A stretch of 64,000 nt of DNA from Kingdonia uniflora (GCA_014058105.1 JACGCM010000630.1:308506-372505); one strand, 5' to 3'. Positions 34,099 to 46,628 are shown, numbered from the stretch's first letter. The notes: generated by a model not told the origin, from the sequence alone. Translations and numbers: made by a program.

Positions 34099-37000
34099 AT
34101 GGCACTGGAGGGCAGCGGAAGCGTGGAGAAACACAGCGTTATCTACGATATCCCAGAAATAAAGTTTACGAAGCTCTTCATCAATGGAAGTTTCGTAGAC
34201 GCTGTTTCAGGTTTTCTTTTTCCTTTTTCGTCTCTAGGTAAACAATATATGTTTTATCCAAGGAGGATGTTTCGACTTTGTGGTGATTTATTTTTTCCTT
34301 CGGTGGCGGGGGAATAAAAGGCGATAGGGCTAGTTGGAAGTTGGAACATCCTTTAAGCAGACGATGCAATCTCGAGGAGTATTGCACGGTTTATAATACT
34401 GCGTTTTCTTCATGACTTTTTTAGTAACAAATATTTTGCAGCCCATGTGCCTCTGGAGTCTGGGCTATTACTCAAAAATGAAATTACGACTACATACATC
34501 GTTAATCAAAAATGATTTTTGATAATGAAACATTGAGTAGATGGTTATATGATTAATGGTACATCATAGCTGCTAATTAATCATCTGTTCTACGGTATAT
34601 TTTTCTATTAAGGTCATCTACCAAAAATGCCTTTCATTTTTCAATTATTCCAGTTACATCAATTTTAAAAGCACATAGGAAAGAACGTAATATTTTAGTA
34701 GGATTTCATTTATGAAAGTTTTATATATTTTTTTCTTCACCATCAACTGAAGAAAATATTTTGGTAGGATGTGATGTGAAAAGAAAATATAGTTGATAGT
34801 GAATACTGAAATATATATAATATATAAGTGAGAAGAAAATAAGTTTAATGGTGAATACTGAAATATTTATGAAAGTCCATAAGTTTTATATAGTTGATGG
34901 TGAATACTGAAATATATATATAATATTTTCTTCTCAGTTTAATGCAGGCAGACACTATATATTTTAGTAGGATGTGATGTGAAAATTCAGAATTTACAGA
35001 TTTTCATCCAAACCTCATGGACTTTCGTCATATAATATCAATGAAAATTTGGGATTTTTTTTATATATATTTTAGGCGTCACAGAGCGCATGCACAAGCA
35101 GGTGCCACTATTATATACTATTGTTTGTGGCCAATTTGGATAGTATTTAAAGAGGATGATTTTGACTTAAGTCCTTATGTTTATACGATTTCAGTCCCGC
35201 TGTTTAGCAAAAAAAAAAACAATTTTAGTCATCGATTTGTAGTTTGACCAGGTTAACTGCAATTATTTGCAGTTGGCGGTTGTTTCACGAAGACTGAAAT
35301 ACCGTTATGTTCAGCAAGTGAGTGTTGAGAATTGAGGTAGCTAGTCTTTCTTCTACGACAAGAATGAATCGTGGAAATCGCCGAACAAGTAATAAACAAA
35401 ACGAAGAACAAACCAAGGATAAAAATTTACCCGAATGATAGAAGTGGAAAGCCCTTACGGATAAAAAAATCACTCCCCGCGAACAATCCACTATGATCAA
35501 ATAGGTTACAAGCAATCCCTTCAAGCTTCCTCGAAGCTTTAATAAAGTCTCTCAAACCCTAGTTCTCTCTAGAATTAAACTCACTCAAGATAACCTAAGA
35601 AATACACTAAGTATCTCTTATTTAGTAGGGAGGTTATTACATCAATTAGGACTCAAAGTACGGATCACGAGGCACGCCAATGTCTTCACTCCTACCTTCT
35701 AAAACTGTATTTTCGAAGTCTATTCGAACAGGACGTGTTTTGAAACTCCTATTCGTATAGACTTTGAGTTTATTCCAACAGACATGTTTTATTCAAACAG
35801 ACTCAAAAGTCTATTCGAATAAAGCATACTCTGCCTCTTCTATTCGAACAGAACACTCAAAATCCATATTTTCCTTCCGTCTTTGATCCTCGCTCGAACC
35901 ACGAACTCCGATGAACTTCCACGAACATAATTCGAGTTCATTCTTTAACAGTGAGATACTGTTTAAACTTAAAAATTGTTGAGACGTGTCATTCATTCGT
36001 CGGTTCTAAACCAAACTTATAAATAATATCGTCCGATTACTGCACGCTAACTATTTCGAGGATGCGGTTTATTATTTGATTTTTTTTTAATTTAAATTCA
36101 AAAAAGGGCAAAGCTGTCTTTAATATTTGTTGATTTGGGTCAACTGGCTCAGCTACAGTTGACCTGGGTCAAACTGCAAATCGAGGACTAAAATTGTTTA
36201 TTTGCTAAACAACGGGACTTAAGTCTAATATCCCTATAAAAATTAGGACTTAAGTAAAAAAAAAACCTTATTTAAATACATAGTCCACGCATTTAAGTGA
36301 TCAGGGAAACCAGGAAACATGAACTCTAGGGAAAATGAAGGGTGGTCATACTTGTTGCTATCATAGTTTCCAACGATCTAGACTTTGTTATAATTAGGCA
36401 TTCTTGGTTTAAGGTGTCAGTGATGGTCATTTCGCATGTAGAAAATCAACAGTTGGATGCAATCCTGCGTGCCCTCACATAGAGATGCATAGGTGGATAG
36501 GCCTTATGCAAGGCGTCTCTTAATCACATTTGTGCTTAAGGCATTCTAGTATTGATTTGAGCAAGTTGTTTGATATATTTGATAAAATGCTTGAATGACA
36601 TGACAAAGATGGAGTGGACCTAACATGAGATTCTGGGAAGGACATGTTGTTTAAATCCTTATTGTTTGTGTAATTGAAATAGGAAAAACTTTTGAAACAA
36701 TAGATCCGAGAACGGGAGAAGTGATAGTAAGTGTGGCAGAAGGAGATAAAGAAGATATTGACTTGGCTGTGAAAGCTGCTAGAAATGCTTTCGATCATGG
36801 GAAATGGCCCCGTATGTCTGGCTTTGTAAGTCTTTTTCACACATACGAATTTAGAGTTTTTCAATTCTTATTCCTTGTTATCAAATTTTCCCATTTGTTA
36901 TATCTATAGGTTCTCCTAGATTCGCCTACTCCAAGTTTTAAGATTTTCTCTCCTTAACAGACTGCGTTTCTTGTTGCATGGTCAACAAACCAAATTACTA

Positions 37001-39178
37001 TAGTCTATAGCCCTTTTTGAAGGAAGGGGCTATTGGGATATCACTCATAATCCGTAATAAGATACACCATCTTTTCTTCTTTCATTCAAATAACTGGTTT
37101 TCTGTTCTCGCGTGAATGTATGGTTTCAGGAGAGAGGGCAGATAATGATGAAATTTGCAGAATTAGTAGACAAACATACAGATGAGCTAGCTGCTTTGGA
37201 TGCTATAGATGCTGGCAAGTTGCTCAGTTTGGGAAAGATGTTGGACATTCCACAATCTGCAAATACACTAAGGTATTATGCAGGAGCTGCAGATAAAATC
37301 CACGGAGAGACGTTAAAAATGTCTCGTGAGCTTTTTGGGTACACCTTGCTGGAGCCTGTGGGTGTTGTAGGACACATTATCCCATGGAACTTTCCCTCTA
37401 TACTGTTCTTTACAAAGGTTTCCCCTGCCTTAGCTGCTGGGTGCACAATGATAGTCAAACCTGCTGAACAAACGCCACTTTCGGCTCTCTATTACGCCCA
37501 TCTTGCTAAGTTGGTAATGTTCAATTTATATTACTTTTCTATGATCTTATTATCACTTACTTTTAAATGAGGAGATCGTGATATTTGTTTGATCCTATTT
37601 TGCTTTACCTGTTCTTTTCTCAAACATTTCAGGCTGGTATCCCGGATGGCGTGCTCAATGTTGTTAATGGATTTGGCGAGAAAGCCGGTGCAGCTATGAG
37701 CTCTCATATGGACATTGATAAGGTAAATCTCTAGCCAATGTTGTTTTTCCCATACATACATAGTGATACATATGTCAAGATTTGTTCTTGTATTAACCAT
37801 GCATTGGTTTTTCAGATAAGTTTTACAGGGTCTACAGAAGTGGGAAGAGTAGTAATGAAAGCTGCAGCAGAAAGCAATTTGAAGGTTGTTTCACTTGAGT
37901 TGGGTGGAAAATCACCTGTCATAATCTTTGATGATGCTGATGTTGACACTGCTGTTGATATCGCTCTTCTCGGCATTTTATTTAACAAGGCAAGTACTGT
38001 TCCAAGAACTTTAAATGTAATCTTGCACTAATATAGATCCAAAAACTAACTTTGGTAATTAATTGAGTGATTTTCAGGGAGAAGCATGTGTTGCTGGATC
38101 TCGTGTTTACGTTCAGGAAGGTATTTACGACCAGTTTGTGAAAAAAATAGCTGTGAAAGCAAATAATTGGTTGGTAGGAGATCCTTTTGATCCCCGTGTT
38201 CAACAAGGACCTCAGGTATCTTAAGTGTACATTATAGTTCATGCTTACATCTATCTACTAAACCCTCAAAGCTCTAGCCAATTTCGCTTTATGTGGTGTA
38301 GGTTGATAAAAATCAATTCGAGAAAGTTCTTTCATATATTGAGTATGGAAAGAGAGACGGAGCGACCTTGCTCACTGGGGGTAAAGCTATTGGTGAGAAG
38401 GGATATTATATTCAGCCCACCATTTTTACTGACGTCACGGTAATTTCCTAAGCCTAAGAATGCAACCGTATCTTGCGTATTAGCATAATATTTCAAGGAA
38501 GTCAAAATTGTTGAATAAGGCACTTACGCCAAAAAGGTTTGTATGACTTCTGATGATTGATGACCAATTGGTTTAGCTTTGCAGTCCTCTCATACATGTT
38601 AGCAATTGCCTATTCACCAAAAATATGTGATCCTGAATAATTCTCTTGTAGCAAGTGGGATCATGTCAGGATGTACTAACTTAAATTTTTTTTCCCATGT
38701 ACTAATTGTTGACTACTTGATTAGGAGAATATGTCAATTGTTAAGGATGAAATATTTGGGCCAGTTTTGTCTCTGATGAAGTTCAAGTAAGTCTTGATTT
38801 ATCTCTTTTTTCATTGCAACTTGGACATTTTATAATCCAAAACCTTACACAATTTTGGTAGATCGGGAGACAAAATCATTTGATATTCTGTAATTTTGTT
38901 ATAGGACTATTGAGGAAGCAATTGAAAAGGCTAACAATACGAAATACGGTCTAGCAGCCGGAATTGTGACTAAGGACTTAAACGTGGCCAACAGAGTTTC
39001 GAGATCGATTCGTGCTGGTATAATTTGGATCAATTGTTACTTGGCTATTGATAGTGACGTTCCTTTTGGTGGCTACAAGATGAGTGGCTTTGGAAAGGAT
39101 AATGGATTAGAGGCGCTGCACAAGTATCTCAATGTTAAATCTGTTGTAACTCCCCTTTACAATTCTCCATGGCTCTAG
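34099..39178 (+). CDS. ALDH2C4: Aldehyde dehydrogenase family 2 member C4-like, copy A
   Basis: NAD(P)-dependent cytosolic aldehyde dehydrogenase, expected to oxidise coniferaldehyde and sinapaldehyde to ferulate and sinapate (REF1 type). Exons: 34099-34210, 36683-36825, 37130-37513, 37633-37722, 37816-37989, 38078-38215, 38302-38439, 38725-38786, 38905-39178. They join in frame to 504 residues, a normal length. Visible motifs: PWNF (170-173), KPAEQ with Lys195, Rossmann FTGSTEVG (246-253), LELGG with catalytic Glu271, GEAC with catalytic Cys305, and EIFGPV (402-407). There is no transit peptide, so it is cytosolic rather than the mitochondrial ALDH2B type. Intron 5 has a GC donor. Intron 1 (2.5 kb) contains a Mutator-like insertion. 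No stop or frameshift. Substrate is inferred from family. Confidence 0.95.
35152..36267. mobile_element. Mutator-like element with long inverted repeats, ALDH copy A intron 1
   Basis: 1116 bp. About 110 bp at each end are imperfect inverted repeats; both ends, read inward, contain 'acttaagtcc', 'gtttagcaaa', 'aattttagtc' and 'agtttgacc'. Flanking 9-bp sequences GTATTTAAA (35143-35151) and TTATTTAAA (36268-36276) fit a Mutator-type target duplication. Intron 1 of copy B has the empty site 'gtatttaaatac' (about 56953). The interior holds LTR-like sequence with a TTCGAA array and no transposase. Confidence 0.8.
35720..35851 (-). promoter_or_regulatory. TTCGAA palindrome array, family B, in intronic element
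   Basis: Six 12-bp units of CTATTCGAACAG type start at 35720, 35749, 35770, 35789, 35811 and 35840 (steps 29, 21, 19, 22, 29). The surrounding DNA resembles LTRs of the Copia-like family near 52.3-53.3 kb. Confidence 0.55.
37990..37991 (+). other. GC splice donor, ALDH copy A intron 5
   Basis: The exon ends AAG and the intron starts GCAAGT. Joining here to the acceptor at 38077 gives [12 protein letters not shown] in frame. Using the nearby GT at 37995 shifts the frame. Copy B has the same GC donor (58726-58727). Confidence 0.85.
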
Positions 39179-39292
39179 ACTCTAGTGCTCCTCCACCTTA
39201 CAGCCTATTTGTGTGCAAACGTCGTATGTTTCAGTCCACGTAAAGGTACTTATTTATTTTTCATTTTCTCTTTACAAAGGTTCTATCTCTGC

Positions 39293-39537
39293 AACTTGTA
39301 CGGTCTAACCCCCTTTTTATTAAAAGAATTTATGAACTCTGAGTTTGCCTTGAATATGTTGAATCGTTTCTCTTTCTCACCCAAATCAGTATATATTTTC
39401 CCATAACGGGTTATCCACTGTTCATGAGTCTCAATCATGGATGATTCATACAGTGTACGCGACATCGCTTGATAAGCCCAGATACCCAATACAAATAAAG
39501 CCACAAACATGAACTGCAATTGGGTTGATGAAGCCAT
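39293..39537 (-). pseudogene. Papain-family cysteine protease N-terminal fragment, copy A
   Basis: The minus strand from ATG at 39537 gives a signal peptide (SSTQLQFMFVALFVLGIWAY) and the start of an I29 propeptide: ESSMIETHEQWITRYGKIY, then [19 protein letters not shown], an ERFNIN-type helix. It resembles SAG12/SAG39-like senescence proteases. Similarity stops abruptly near 39293 at VRPYKL, about 115 bp beyond the ALDH stop. The mature enzyme with its catalytic Cys and His is absent. Confidence 0.75.
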
Positions 39538-39740
39538 AATGTGATCCTGTAAGTATTAGAAGATCGAATGGAGGAATTTAGCTAAACATATTTTCAACCA
39601 TGCAGTGTTCTTAGCTTATATAGGCGAAAAATATACATTGTTTTAGACTTGCACAACATCGTGCCAGGTAAGTTGTAGACGACTGAAGCTTCGAAAAGGA
39701 GTTTGTGATATTAAATGTATCAGAAGTTATGATAAGTAGT
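39538..39740 (-). other. Upstream sequence of the protease fragment, copy A
   Basis: It matches 53389-53391 plus 53768-54090 in copy B and preserves the empty site of the MITE found there ('tgtaagtattag'). Confidence 0.6.
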
Positions 39741-42149
39741 CTCCATTTGATCTCCTCAAATCACTGCCTCCATTTCTCTCTTGGTCTCCCTTTTGGTTAT
39801 TTTCAGCATCTTATTACAATTAAGCTGGTTTCAATTACAATACATTTCATCTCCGTTGTTACAAAGATCATCCATTTACATGAATGTAATCCTCCAACGG
39901 ATTGCCGCAATTGTCAAATTTCAAAAACCAATGTAAATTTACTACAAATTCTGCTAATATTATGTATATTTTACTTCTTTTCATCCAATCTTCCTTAATT
40001 TTCAGTAATTAGTCTTTTGCTCATTGCCATTTGGTTTCACCAAATTCAAACCCAACTTGAAAAACGTAACCCAATGGCTATCATCACAATAGATCAATCC
40101 CCATCCTTCTTCTTTTCCGAATAAACCAATTTGACAACCCGAACACTCAACTTAGAGGGTCCAAGTTTATCCTCTCTCACGAGCAATTGTGTTTGGGAAT
40201 TGAAGTGCATGTCTATAAAACTTAAAGTTAATGTTTTAGTGCACAAAGAAATTATTGTATGTTTGATACTTTGGTTGAATAACTATTATATAATTAACAT
40301 TTACTTTTGGGCTTGTGTTCGTGTATAGTTCAACGTTTTGGTGCTGCGTATAATAATAAAAGTGTAGTTTATTGTTTGGGTGCGGGTTTATATATCTGAA
40401 AGAAAAGAAAGTAATTCCAAAACAAATAAACAAGATCAAAGATGGATTTTAACTCTTATGGTTTGGTTTTGCTCAATTCAAACTCTTGTAAGAGAGGATT
40501 GAGAATAACATTATTGAAAGGGGAGCCAAAAACTACTACCAAAATTGACAATGACTAGCTTGTTAGGCCCATTATGCTCAGATTTGTTGGGTTTGTTGTC
40601 ATCCAAACATGCAAATTTATTCGTAATCTTCTTTTCTTTTATGTTTTTTAGCATCAATTGGGCATTACACGTAATATTAGTTCCATATGCTTCTCCTTGA
40701 AAACAACTTCTATATGTTTGTTTTTTTTTATAACTTTTCTCTCTCTGAATATTTAAATACTAGGTGTTATCTCAAGCCCTAATATATCTATGGGTGCTTC
40801 TAATCTTAAGTGCTTCCATAAGGCTAACATTATCTTATAATGTTTGTGACTTTGTCACATCCTAGGTAAGAAAATTGACGATAGTTTTACTTGGCTTTTG
40901 GATTTTAGTTCTTTTAGATTTTTCAAGATCACGAGTACTTCCTAGATCTTTCAACTTAATTGCGAATGACAACTTCATAATCAACTTATAATCATGACTT
41001 GATATCCGTTAGTATCACATTTATCCAGTCTTACACTGTCAATAATCCCCGGTTCAGAAACTGGTAAAAATTTCCTTGAGACTTATGTTGTATTTTTAAT
41101 TTTAATGCGTTACATATGAATTTAATTTGTCTTTTGTGAGTTTTTTTTTCTTTAGCTGCCGGTATGGGCCTTCAAAATGATGCATGTAGGGGCCAAGTTT
41201 CGTATGAGGGGAAACCGGCTCTTACACCAAGGGGTTAATCTTCGACTAGGGGTTAATCTTTGACTAGGGATTTGCAAGCATATAAATAACATGGTACTCA
41301 AAAATTGTAAGGAATTTACAAAATACATTGGCAAAATTCTATCTAATTCTTCTTGTGCCCCCAAATGAATGGGCATTTCCTTCTTTCGCTACCTAAGTAA
41401 AGGGGCGGCCACAACTTCACTGAGAAACACTTCCCGTAGCTTGGTCCTCTCTTAAAACTTAACATATAAAAGGGGTTTATCACCGCTCTGCCCCAGCATT
41501 AGGAAAGTAAGTCGTTTGGACTGTTCAAATACACGTTGCTCTTAAATTAAAAAAATTGTTGTGTTTAGATTGACCTATTATCGTGTTTTAATTTTCACTC
41601 CATGCTTAACATAGTAAAGGCTTTAACCGCTAGGGCTCTTCCACGGGATTTCATCACCTAAATGAATCTCCAGGGAGTAGGACCTCTCGCCTAGGGATAC
41701 GTAGAAATTCGTATTGCACGTTCTTAACTTTCCCGACATTTAAATTTAATTAAAACTTAAAAAGCTATTAGTAAGATTTCCAAGGGATTTCATCACCTGA
41801 GGAATTATAAGGTACCGGACCAGGATACCAACACGGATTCATAGGAACCACTTCAACCAAGCGCCACGAACCATCGGTTGTTAAGCAACGTCACCGTTCT
41901 GTGTGAGTCACGTACTATAAGGCGAGGTACACATGCGTGAGGACTGATGCTCAAACACTAAGACTGTTGCTAGCATAGTGAAGCTTTCGTGTTATAAATC
42001 ACACACCAGCCCGACCTACCCAGTTTGATTAACATCTAGATTAGGATTGACTTAGTTAATTTAACTTTAAAAACCGTTGATCTGTTTATTTTAAATTGTG
42101 TGTTTAAATTCATGTTGAATTATATAATTCTATTTCATTTCATTAGTGC
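39741..42149. other. No supported gene
   Basis: AT-rich DNA without a recognised domain on either strand. The right part (from about 41150) becomes more GC-rich and runs into the gag frame, so it is probably the LTR or leader of the Athila-type element; its LTR ends are not clear. Confidence 0.4.
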
Positions 42150-43795
42150 ATGCCCAAGTACGATCCGATTAGGAAATACATTGATATACCACCGATTCCT
42201 AAAATAGCTAATACGGCTAACCAAATCCACGAAGACCTTCAGGCCATATACGACCTTGAAACTAAAAACGAATTTATTCTTAAACCAATGGGTAACAAGT
42301 CACTGAGGGAGCTTTTTGCTCCCATTTCGGAAAACTCGCCAAAATGTATTAGGTTGCCAGTAATTACGGCAACCCAGTTCGATATCAAGCCTTCAATTTT
42401 GAACCTAATCCTACCTTTTCATGGACTCGATACTAAAGACCCATATTTACATATCGATGAATTTGAGTCTATCTGTCAAATATTTCTATGTAAAGACATA
42501 GCAATGGAGTACATCTATTTATTCATTTTCCCATTCTCTTTAAAAGACAAGACAAAACGTTGGCTAAATTCTCTGTCATCCGAGTCAATTGACAAGTAGA
42601 ACACCCTTAAACAAAAGTTTAAAATCAAGTTTTTCACCATGCAAAAAACCGATCTTTTAAAACGTGATATCTCCGATTTTCTTCAAGAAGACGGAGAAAA
42701 ATTTAACGTAGCATGGGAACGTTTTAAGAAAAAATTGTTAAGGTACCCCCAACATGGTTTTGAGAAATAGAGACTAATCTAATTCTTTCTGCACGGGTTA
42801 ACTCTTTCAACCCGTGAATCAATTTAATCCCGTAGCTCAGGAAAATTCTAAGATATGGACAAAACTGCCGCATATACATTTCTTAATAAATACGCTGAGA
42901 CATCCCAGCAACGAGACTTTACTTCTCGTGATCGTAGGCCCATTAGAAAAGGAGGCATCCTTGAAATACTTAAAACCATCGAATTAAAAGTCCAACTGGA
43001 CTCTCTTACACATAAAGTAAAGGCTATGGCCGTAGCGAAAGTAGTGGCCCATAAACCAGCATCCATTCTTGGGGTTTACAATTTATGCAATGATCCGACC
43101 TATTATGCACACACATGTCCACAACTCTCTGAGTTACTAAATTCTAATCCGGACCTTGTTAATGCTATCTTGGATAATGAAAGGAGACAATACCAAAATA
43201 ATTTTGGTAGATCTCTTTGGCAAAATAATCCAGCATTTTCTTGGAGGAATCAACCACAAGGACAATCCAGTTATAATCTTTTACCATATCAGCAGAATCA
43301 AACATACCCAACCAAATAACCCCACCCAGTTGGTTTAGAATCCACACTCCAACAGTTTATTACAGAGATTAGGGGGGTAACCCAGCAAAACTCTAGGGAA
43401 CTTTCAAAAATGCAAACATTTACACATAAGCTAGACACCCAAATAGGACAAATAGCAAGCCAATTAAGTGAACGAGAAAAGGGAAAATTCTATAGTCAAC
43501 TAATTGCTAACCCGAGGGTTGCCTTTGAGGTTCATACCCAACAGAGCTCACCTGAGAGCATTGAAACTGCTCAAGTAGTTATGACCCTTATGAATAAGAG
43601 AACTATAGAAACTAGACCAGACCCTATGTTGTTAACTAAGAGCAATTTGGTTCCCAAATCTTAGGAAAAAGCCCATGAAAATCTAGCATCTAGCCAGCCT
43701 GAAACAGTAACATCTAGGCCACGCCATGTTCCAACTTTACCGGACCTAGAACAAACTATAGTTCAGAGTATTAGGACCATATTCAAAGGGACTCT
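42150..43795 (+). pseudogene. Athila-type Gypsy gag, broken
   Basis: The frame from 42150 (149 codons) includes FHGLDTKDPYLHIDEFESIC and FPFSLKDKTKRWLNSLSSES. After a stop at 42597 it continues IKFFTMQKTDLLKRDISDFL, then FNVAWERFKKKLLRYPQHGF and FFLHGLTLSTRESI, the diagnostic order of Athila gag. A Cys-rich YNLCNDPTYYAHTCPQ (about 43076-43124) is the zinc-knuckle position. 43410-43664 gives the downstream part with THKLDTQIGQIASQLSERE. Four or more stops. Similarity ends near 43795, where a receptor-like fragment begins. Confidence 0.75.
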
Positions 43796-44233
43796 AAACA
43801 TCGGTGAAATCAAAACAAATATCACCAACACTGAAATTCAAAAAATTAGATCTTACAGCTGTCATAATCTGATTGGCTTCAGTGATATTCAAAACTCTGA
43901 AAGTTGTATACAAAAATTTAATCTCAGTCCGCAAATTTTGGTAATCGAGTTCAAACTCGTATACTCCACAATAATTCGGACGGCTACCTCCCCAAAGGGA
44001 TAAGAGTAGGCATAATCCCCACACTCAAAGTGCTTAGAGTAATCAGTGTATGCAGAAATACCACTCCAAATACATACTTGAAGAACTAAAACTAGAAGAG
44101 CAGCACCAACCAACCAACAACATCTGAAAATGCACTTTTCTTTCTTTCTTTTCTTTGCCAAAAATAACTTGTTATCTAATCTGCATGAACAAACAACACC
44201 TCTTAAGGAGATGATCGAGTCTAGTGTATACAC
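43795..44233 (-). pseudogene. WAK/LRK10L-type receptor kinase ectodomain fragment
   Basis: The minus strand gives a hydrophobic signal-like segment (CCWLVGAALLVLVLQVCIW), then HFECGDYAYSYPF, and after a one-base frameshift in a G run GGSRPNYCGVYEFELDYQN, then FLYTTFRVLNITEANQIM. This is the Cys-rich, cell-wall-facing GUB_WAK module of wall-associated or leaf-rust-10-like receptor kinases. The fragment is cut near 43795 by the Athila remnant. Transmembrane and kinase parts are absent. The frameshift and truncation make it a pseudogene. Confidence 0.7.
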
Positions 44234-45909
44234 ACTATCTCTTTAAGACAGATTCACCCCTGCCACAGTACTTTACAGAAATGTAGGCCCCTGTCTCCCA
44301 GGATACAACGATCAGTCGCAGAGAGAAGAAAACACTTCTATCTCTCTGTCAAACAAACTTTAATTGCGTCTGTTTTCTCTCTTGAAAATGGCTCAAGAAA
44401 AACTCTGAAAAACTGATGAAAATAAATGAAAATGAATTTAGGTTATATAAAGCATAGGTGACTCTTCACCAAGGGTTACACCTCAAGTCAATGCCTCTTC
44501 ACCAAGAGTCACACCTTAAGGTGCGTCTGTTGGAGACAACCCAACTCACACCTCAAACCCTAAAAAGTGACTAAGTGTTCCAAAGAATCCCCATGGGCCC
44601 ATGGCCCAAGGCCCAATCATAGACTTATATTAATAAGCAGGTTCCTAGGTCGAGCAATCTCATGGGTAGCCCACACTAGTTTGTACACATGGGTCGCACA
44701 CACGCGTGCGACCCACCAACTCTCGCACACATCTCAACAAGTTAAGTATTAGACTTACTTATATAGTAGAGCTGAACTTCTCTCATATCCAATGTGGAAC
44801 TAAACACTTAGTTCTGCTATTCAAACCAAAACTTCTTTTGTATTTTCCAACATAACTCACCTTATAAAGTTGGTGGTTTTATTTTTGGTTTGTTTACAAG
44901 AAACTGATTATTATACTACAAGTGTTTTACTCATGCTAAAGAAATGGTAATTTCTTGCCCTTATACAGGCTCATGAATGTTCCAGGACATACAAGTCTGG
45001 ATGAGATTGATCCCTCCATGCTTAGCTTTAATTTATTCAAGATTTGGGCCATATATCAGGTGTACTAAGGGGATAATGGATGGACCCTAAAAAAATAAGC
45101 TCTCTCTTGCCATGAACAACCAACGATCTTCCGTCGTAAGTTACTCCCACATTATTCTTCTTATCATGAGAAGCAACTGAGGCAACCCACAAAATCGTGC
45201 AGGATCTATATAAAAGAGTATGTATAACTAGTTCTTAGTAACCCAGAGACGGAGTATATTTAGCACATCTTTTTGAATTATGATAAGGGTTGGTAGTAAG
45301 ACTTTCTTGTGGCAAAATATTACTTTGACTTCTCCTAAAGGGTGAAGCAGATATACTTATACTAAAAGTGAGTTGAAGGTCACTTCACACATTAAAAAAC
45401 CAACGCCCCCCAAATTCCATTGTATTTTATTTTGAAAGAATGTCAATATATCTAAAGGTGCAATTTTTTTAACTCTTCTTTAAAATATTTTTACAACTAA
45501 TACACAAGTCTTACTGACATTCTTTGTTTTTGTGTAGGTTGGACAATCGATATTGTTATAACCAATTTGATAGAATGAGTCTAAAGATATTGTTATATAT
45601 ACATTCATAGAGGTATCTTCAGTTCTGCTTGTAGTTTTATTTTTTTTACATATAACAAATATCGATCGATGTTGATTATAGTGTTTTTTCATAGTTGATT
45701 GTGATAATATGTGGTAAACTGGTTTAAAAAGATCTTCTTTAGATAATTGGGTATTCTTTCAGTGTATGTGCACATCTGTCTATTTTTTGGTTACTTAATG
45801 TAAATATAGAATTTGGGATTTTATTAAGTAATAGTTATAGAAGTTTTTCGAGTTATTAATTATCTTCTAGAAGGTTAACTACTTATATGAGTTGTACTTG
45901 TATGTCAAT
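44234..45909. other. No supported gene
   Basis: The right flank of the receptor fragment probably contains its old promoter. No other domain or repeat structure recognised. Confidence 0.35.
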
Positions 45910-45980
45910 GGATCTATAGCTTAAATCGGTAAGATCACTCATAGTTTGAGAAGATGATGGTTCGAATCCATCTGGATCCG
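45910..45980 (+). other. tRNA-like sequence or SINE head
   Basis: 71 bases fold with a 7-bp acceptor stem (GGATCTA with TGGATCC, one G-T pair), a 4-bp D stem and a perfect 5-bp T stem GATGG/CCATC closing the loop TTCGAAT. The B-box GGTTCGAATCC is exact. The anticodon stem is only 3 bp plus mismatches, so a functional tRNA is unlikely; a tRNA pseudogene or SINE 5' end is more plausible. Confidence 0.4.
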
Positions 45981-46029
45981 CTTGATTATTATAGCATAAA
46001 TAAAAGTATTACAAATTTTTTATTGATGG

Positions 46030-46563
46030 TTTTTTTGGCATAATATATTGCAAAAAACCAGTAAAATGAAAAAAATTAATGCAGGGGATATATGATGGTG
46101 TTTACAAATGTTATTATAAGTAGACGATAACGCTTACTAAATGCTATTGAAAGAGTTTCAATAGCACAAAGTAAATGTTATCTATTATCGATTTGTAATA
46201 ACATTCAGTAAATGTTATGTTAAGTAAATAATAGCAACCAGTAAGCGCTATTAAAAACGCTTTTAATAGCATGCAGAAAAAAGCTATTATAAAAATGATA
46301 GTATTGCATATTACAGCATACGAAAAATGTTATTGTAACCTTTCCATAACGGTTTTTGACTGTTATTATAAGAAAATAATAGCTTTCAGCAACTGCTGTT
46401 AAAAGGTTTATACTAGCATTCTTATAATGTTATGCTTTCATAGCATGCGTAAAAACGTTATTGAAAAAATGATAGCATTGCATAATAGAGCGGATGAAAA
46501 ATGCTATCGTAGCTTTTTATAGCGGTTTTCGAAAGCTATTATATATATTTTTTCTTGTAGTAT
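46030..46563 (-). mobile_element. CACTA (En/Spm-type) transposon terminal fragment
   Basis: The right end reads TTTTTTCTTGTAGTA, whose reverse complement is one base from the CACTACAAGAAAAA terminus of plant CACTA elements. To its left are many direct and inverted copies of short subterminal motifs such as 'aatagc', 'aaatgctatt' and 'aacgcttt', as expected for this superfamily. No opposite end or transposase is visible. Confidence 0.65.
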
Positions 46564-46628
46564 AGTTTTGATTTTCATAAAGCAAGCTCGATTGGGAACT
46601 TCTCAACTCAAGGCACCAGCGCCAATTG

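Noticed and set aside
37991..37996. Alternative GT donor for ALDH intron 5
   Set aside because: Use of the GT at 37995 shifts the frame into the catalytic-Cys exon; the GC donor keeps it in both genes.
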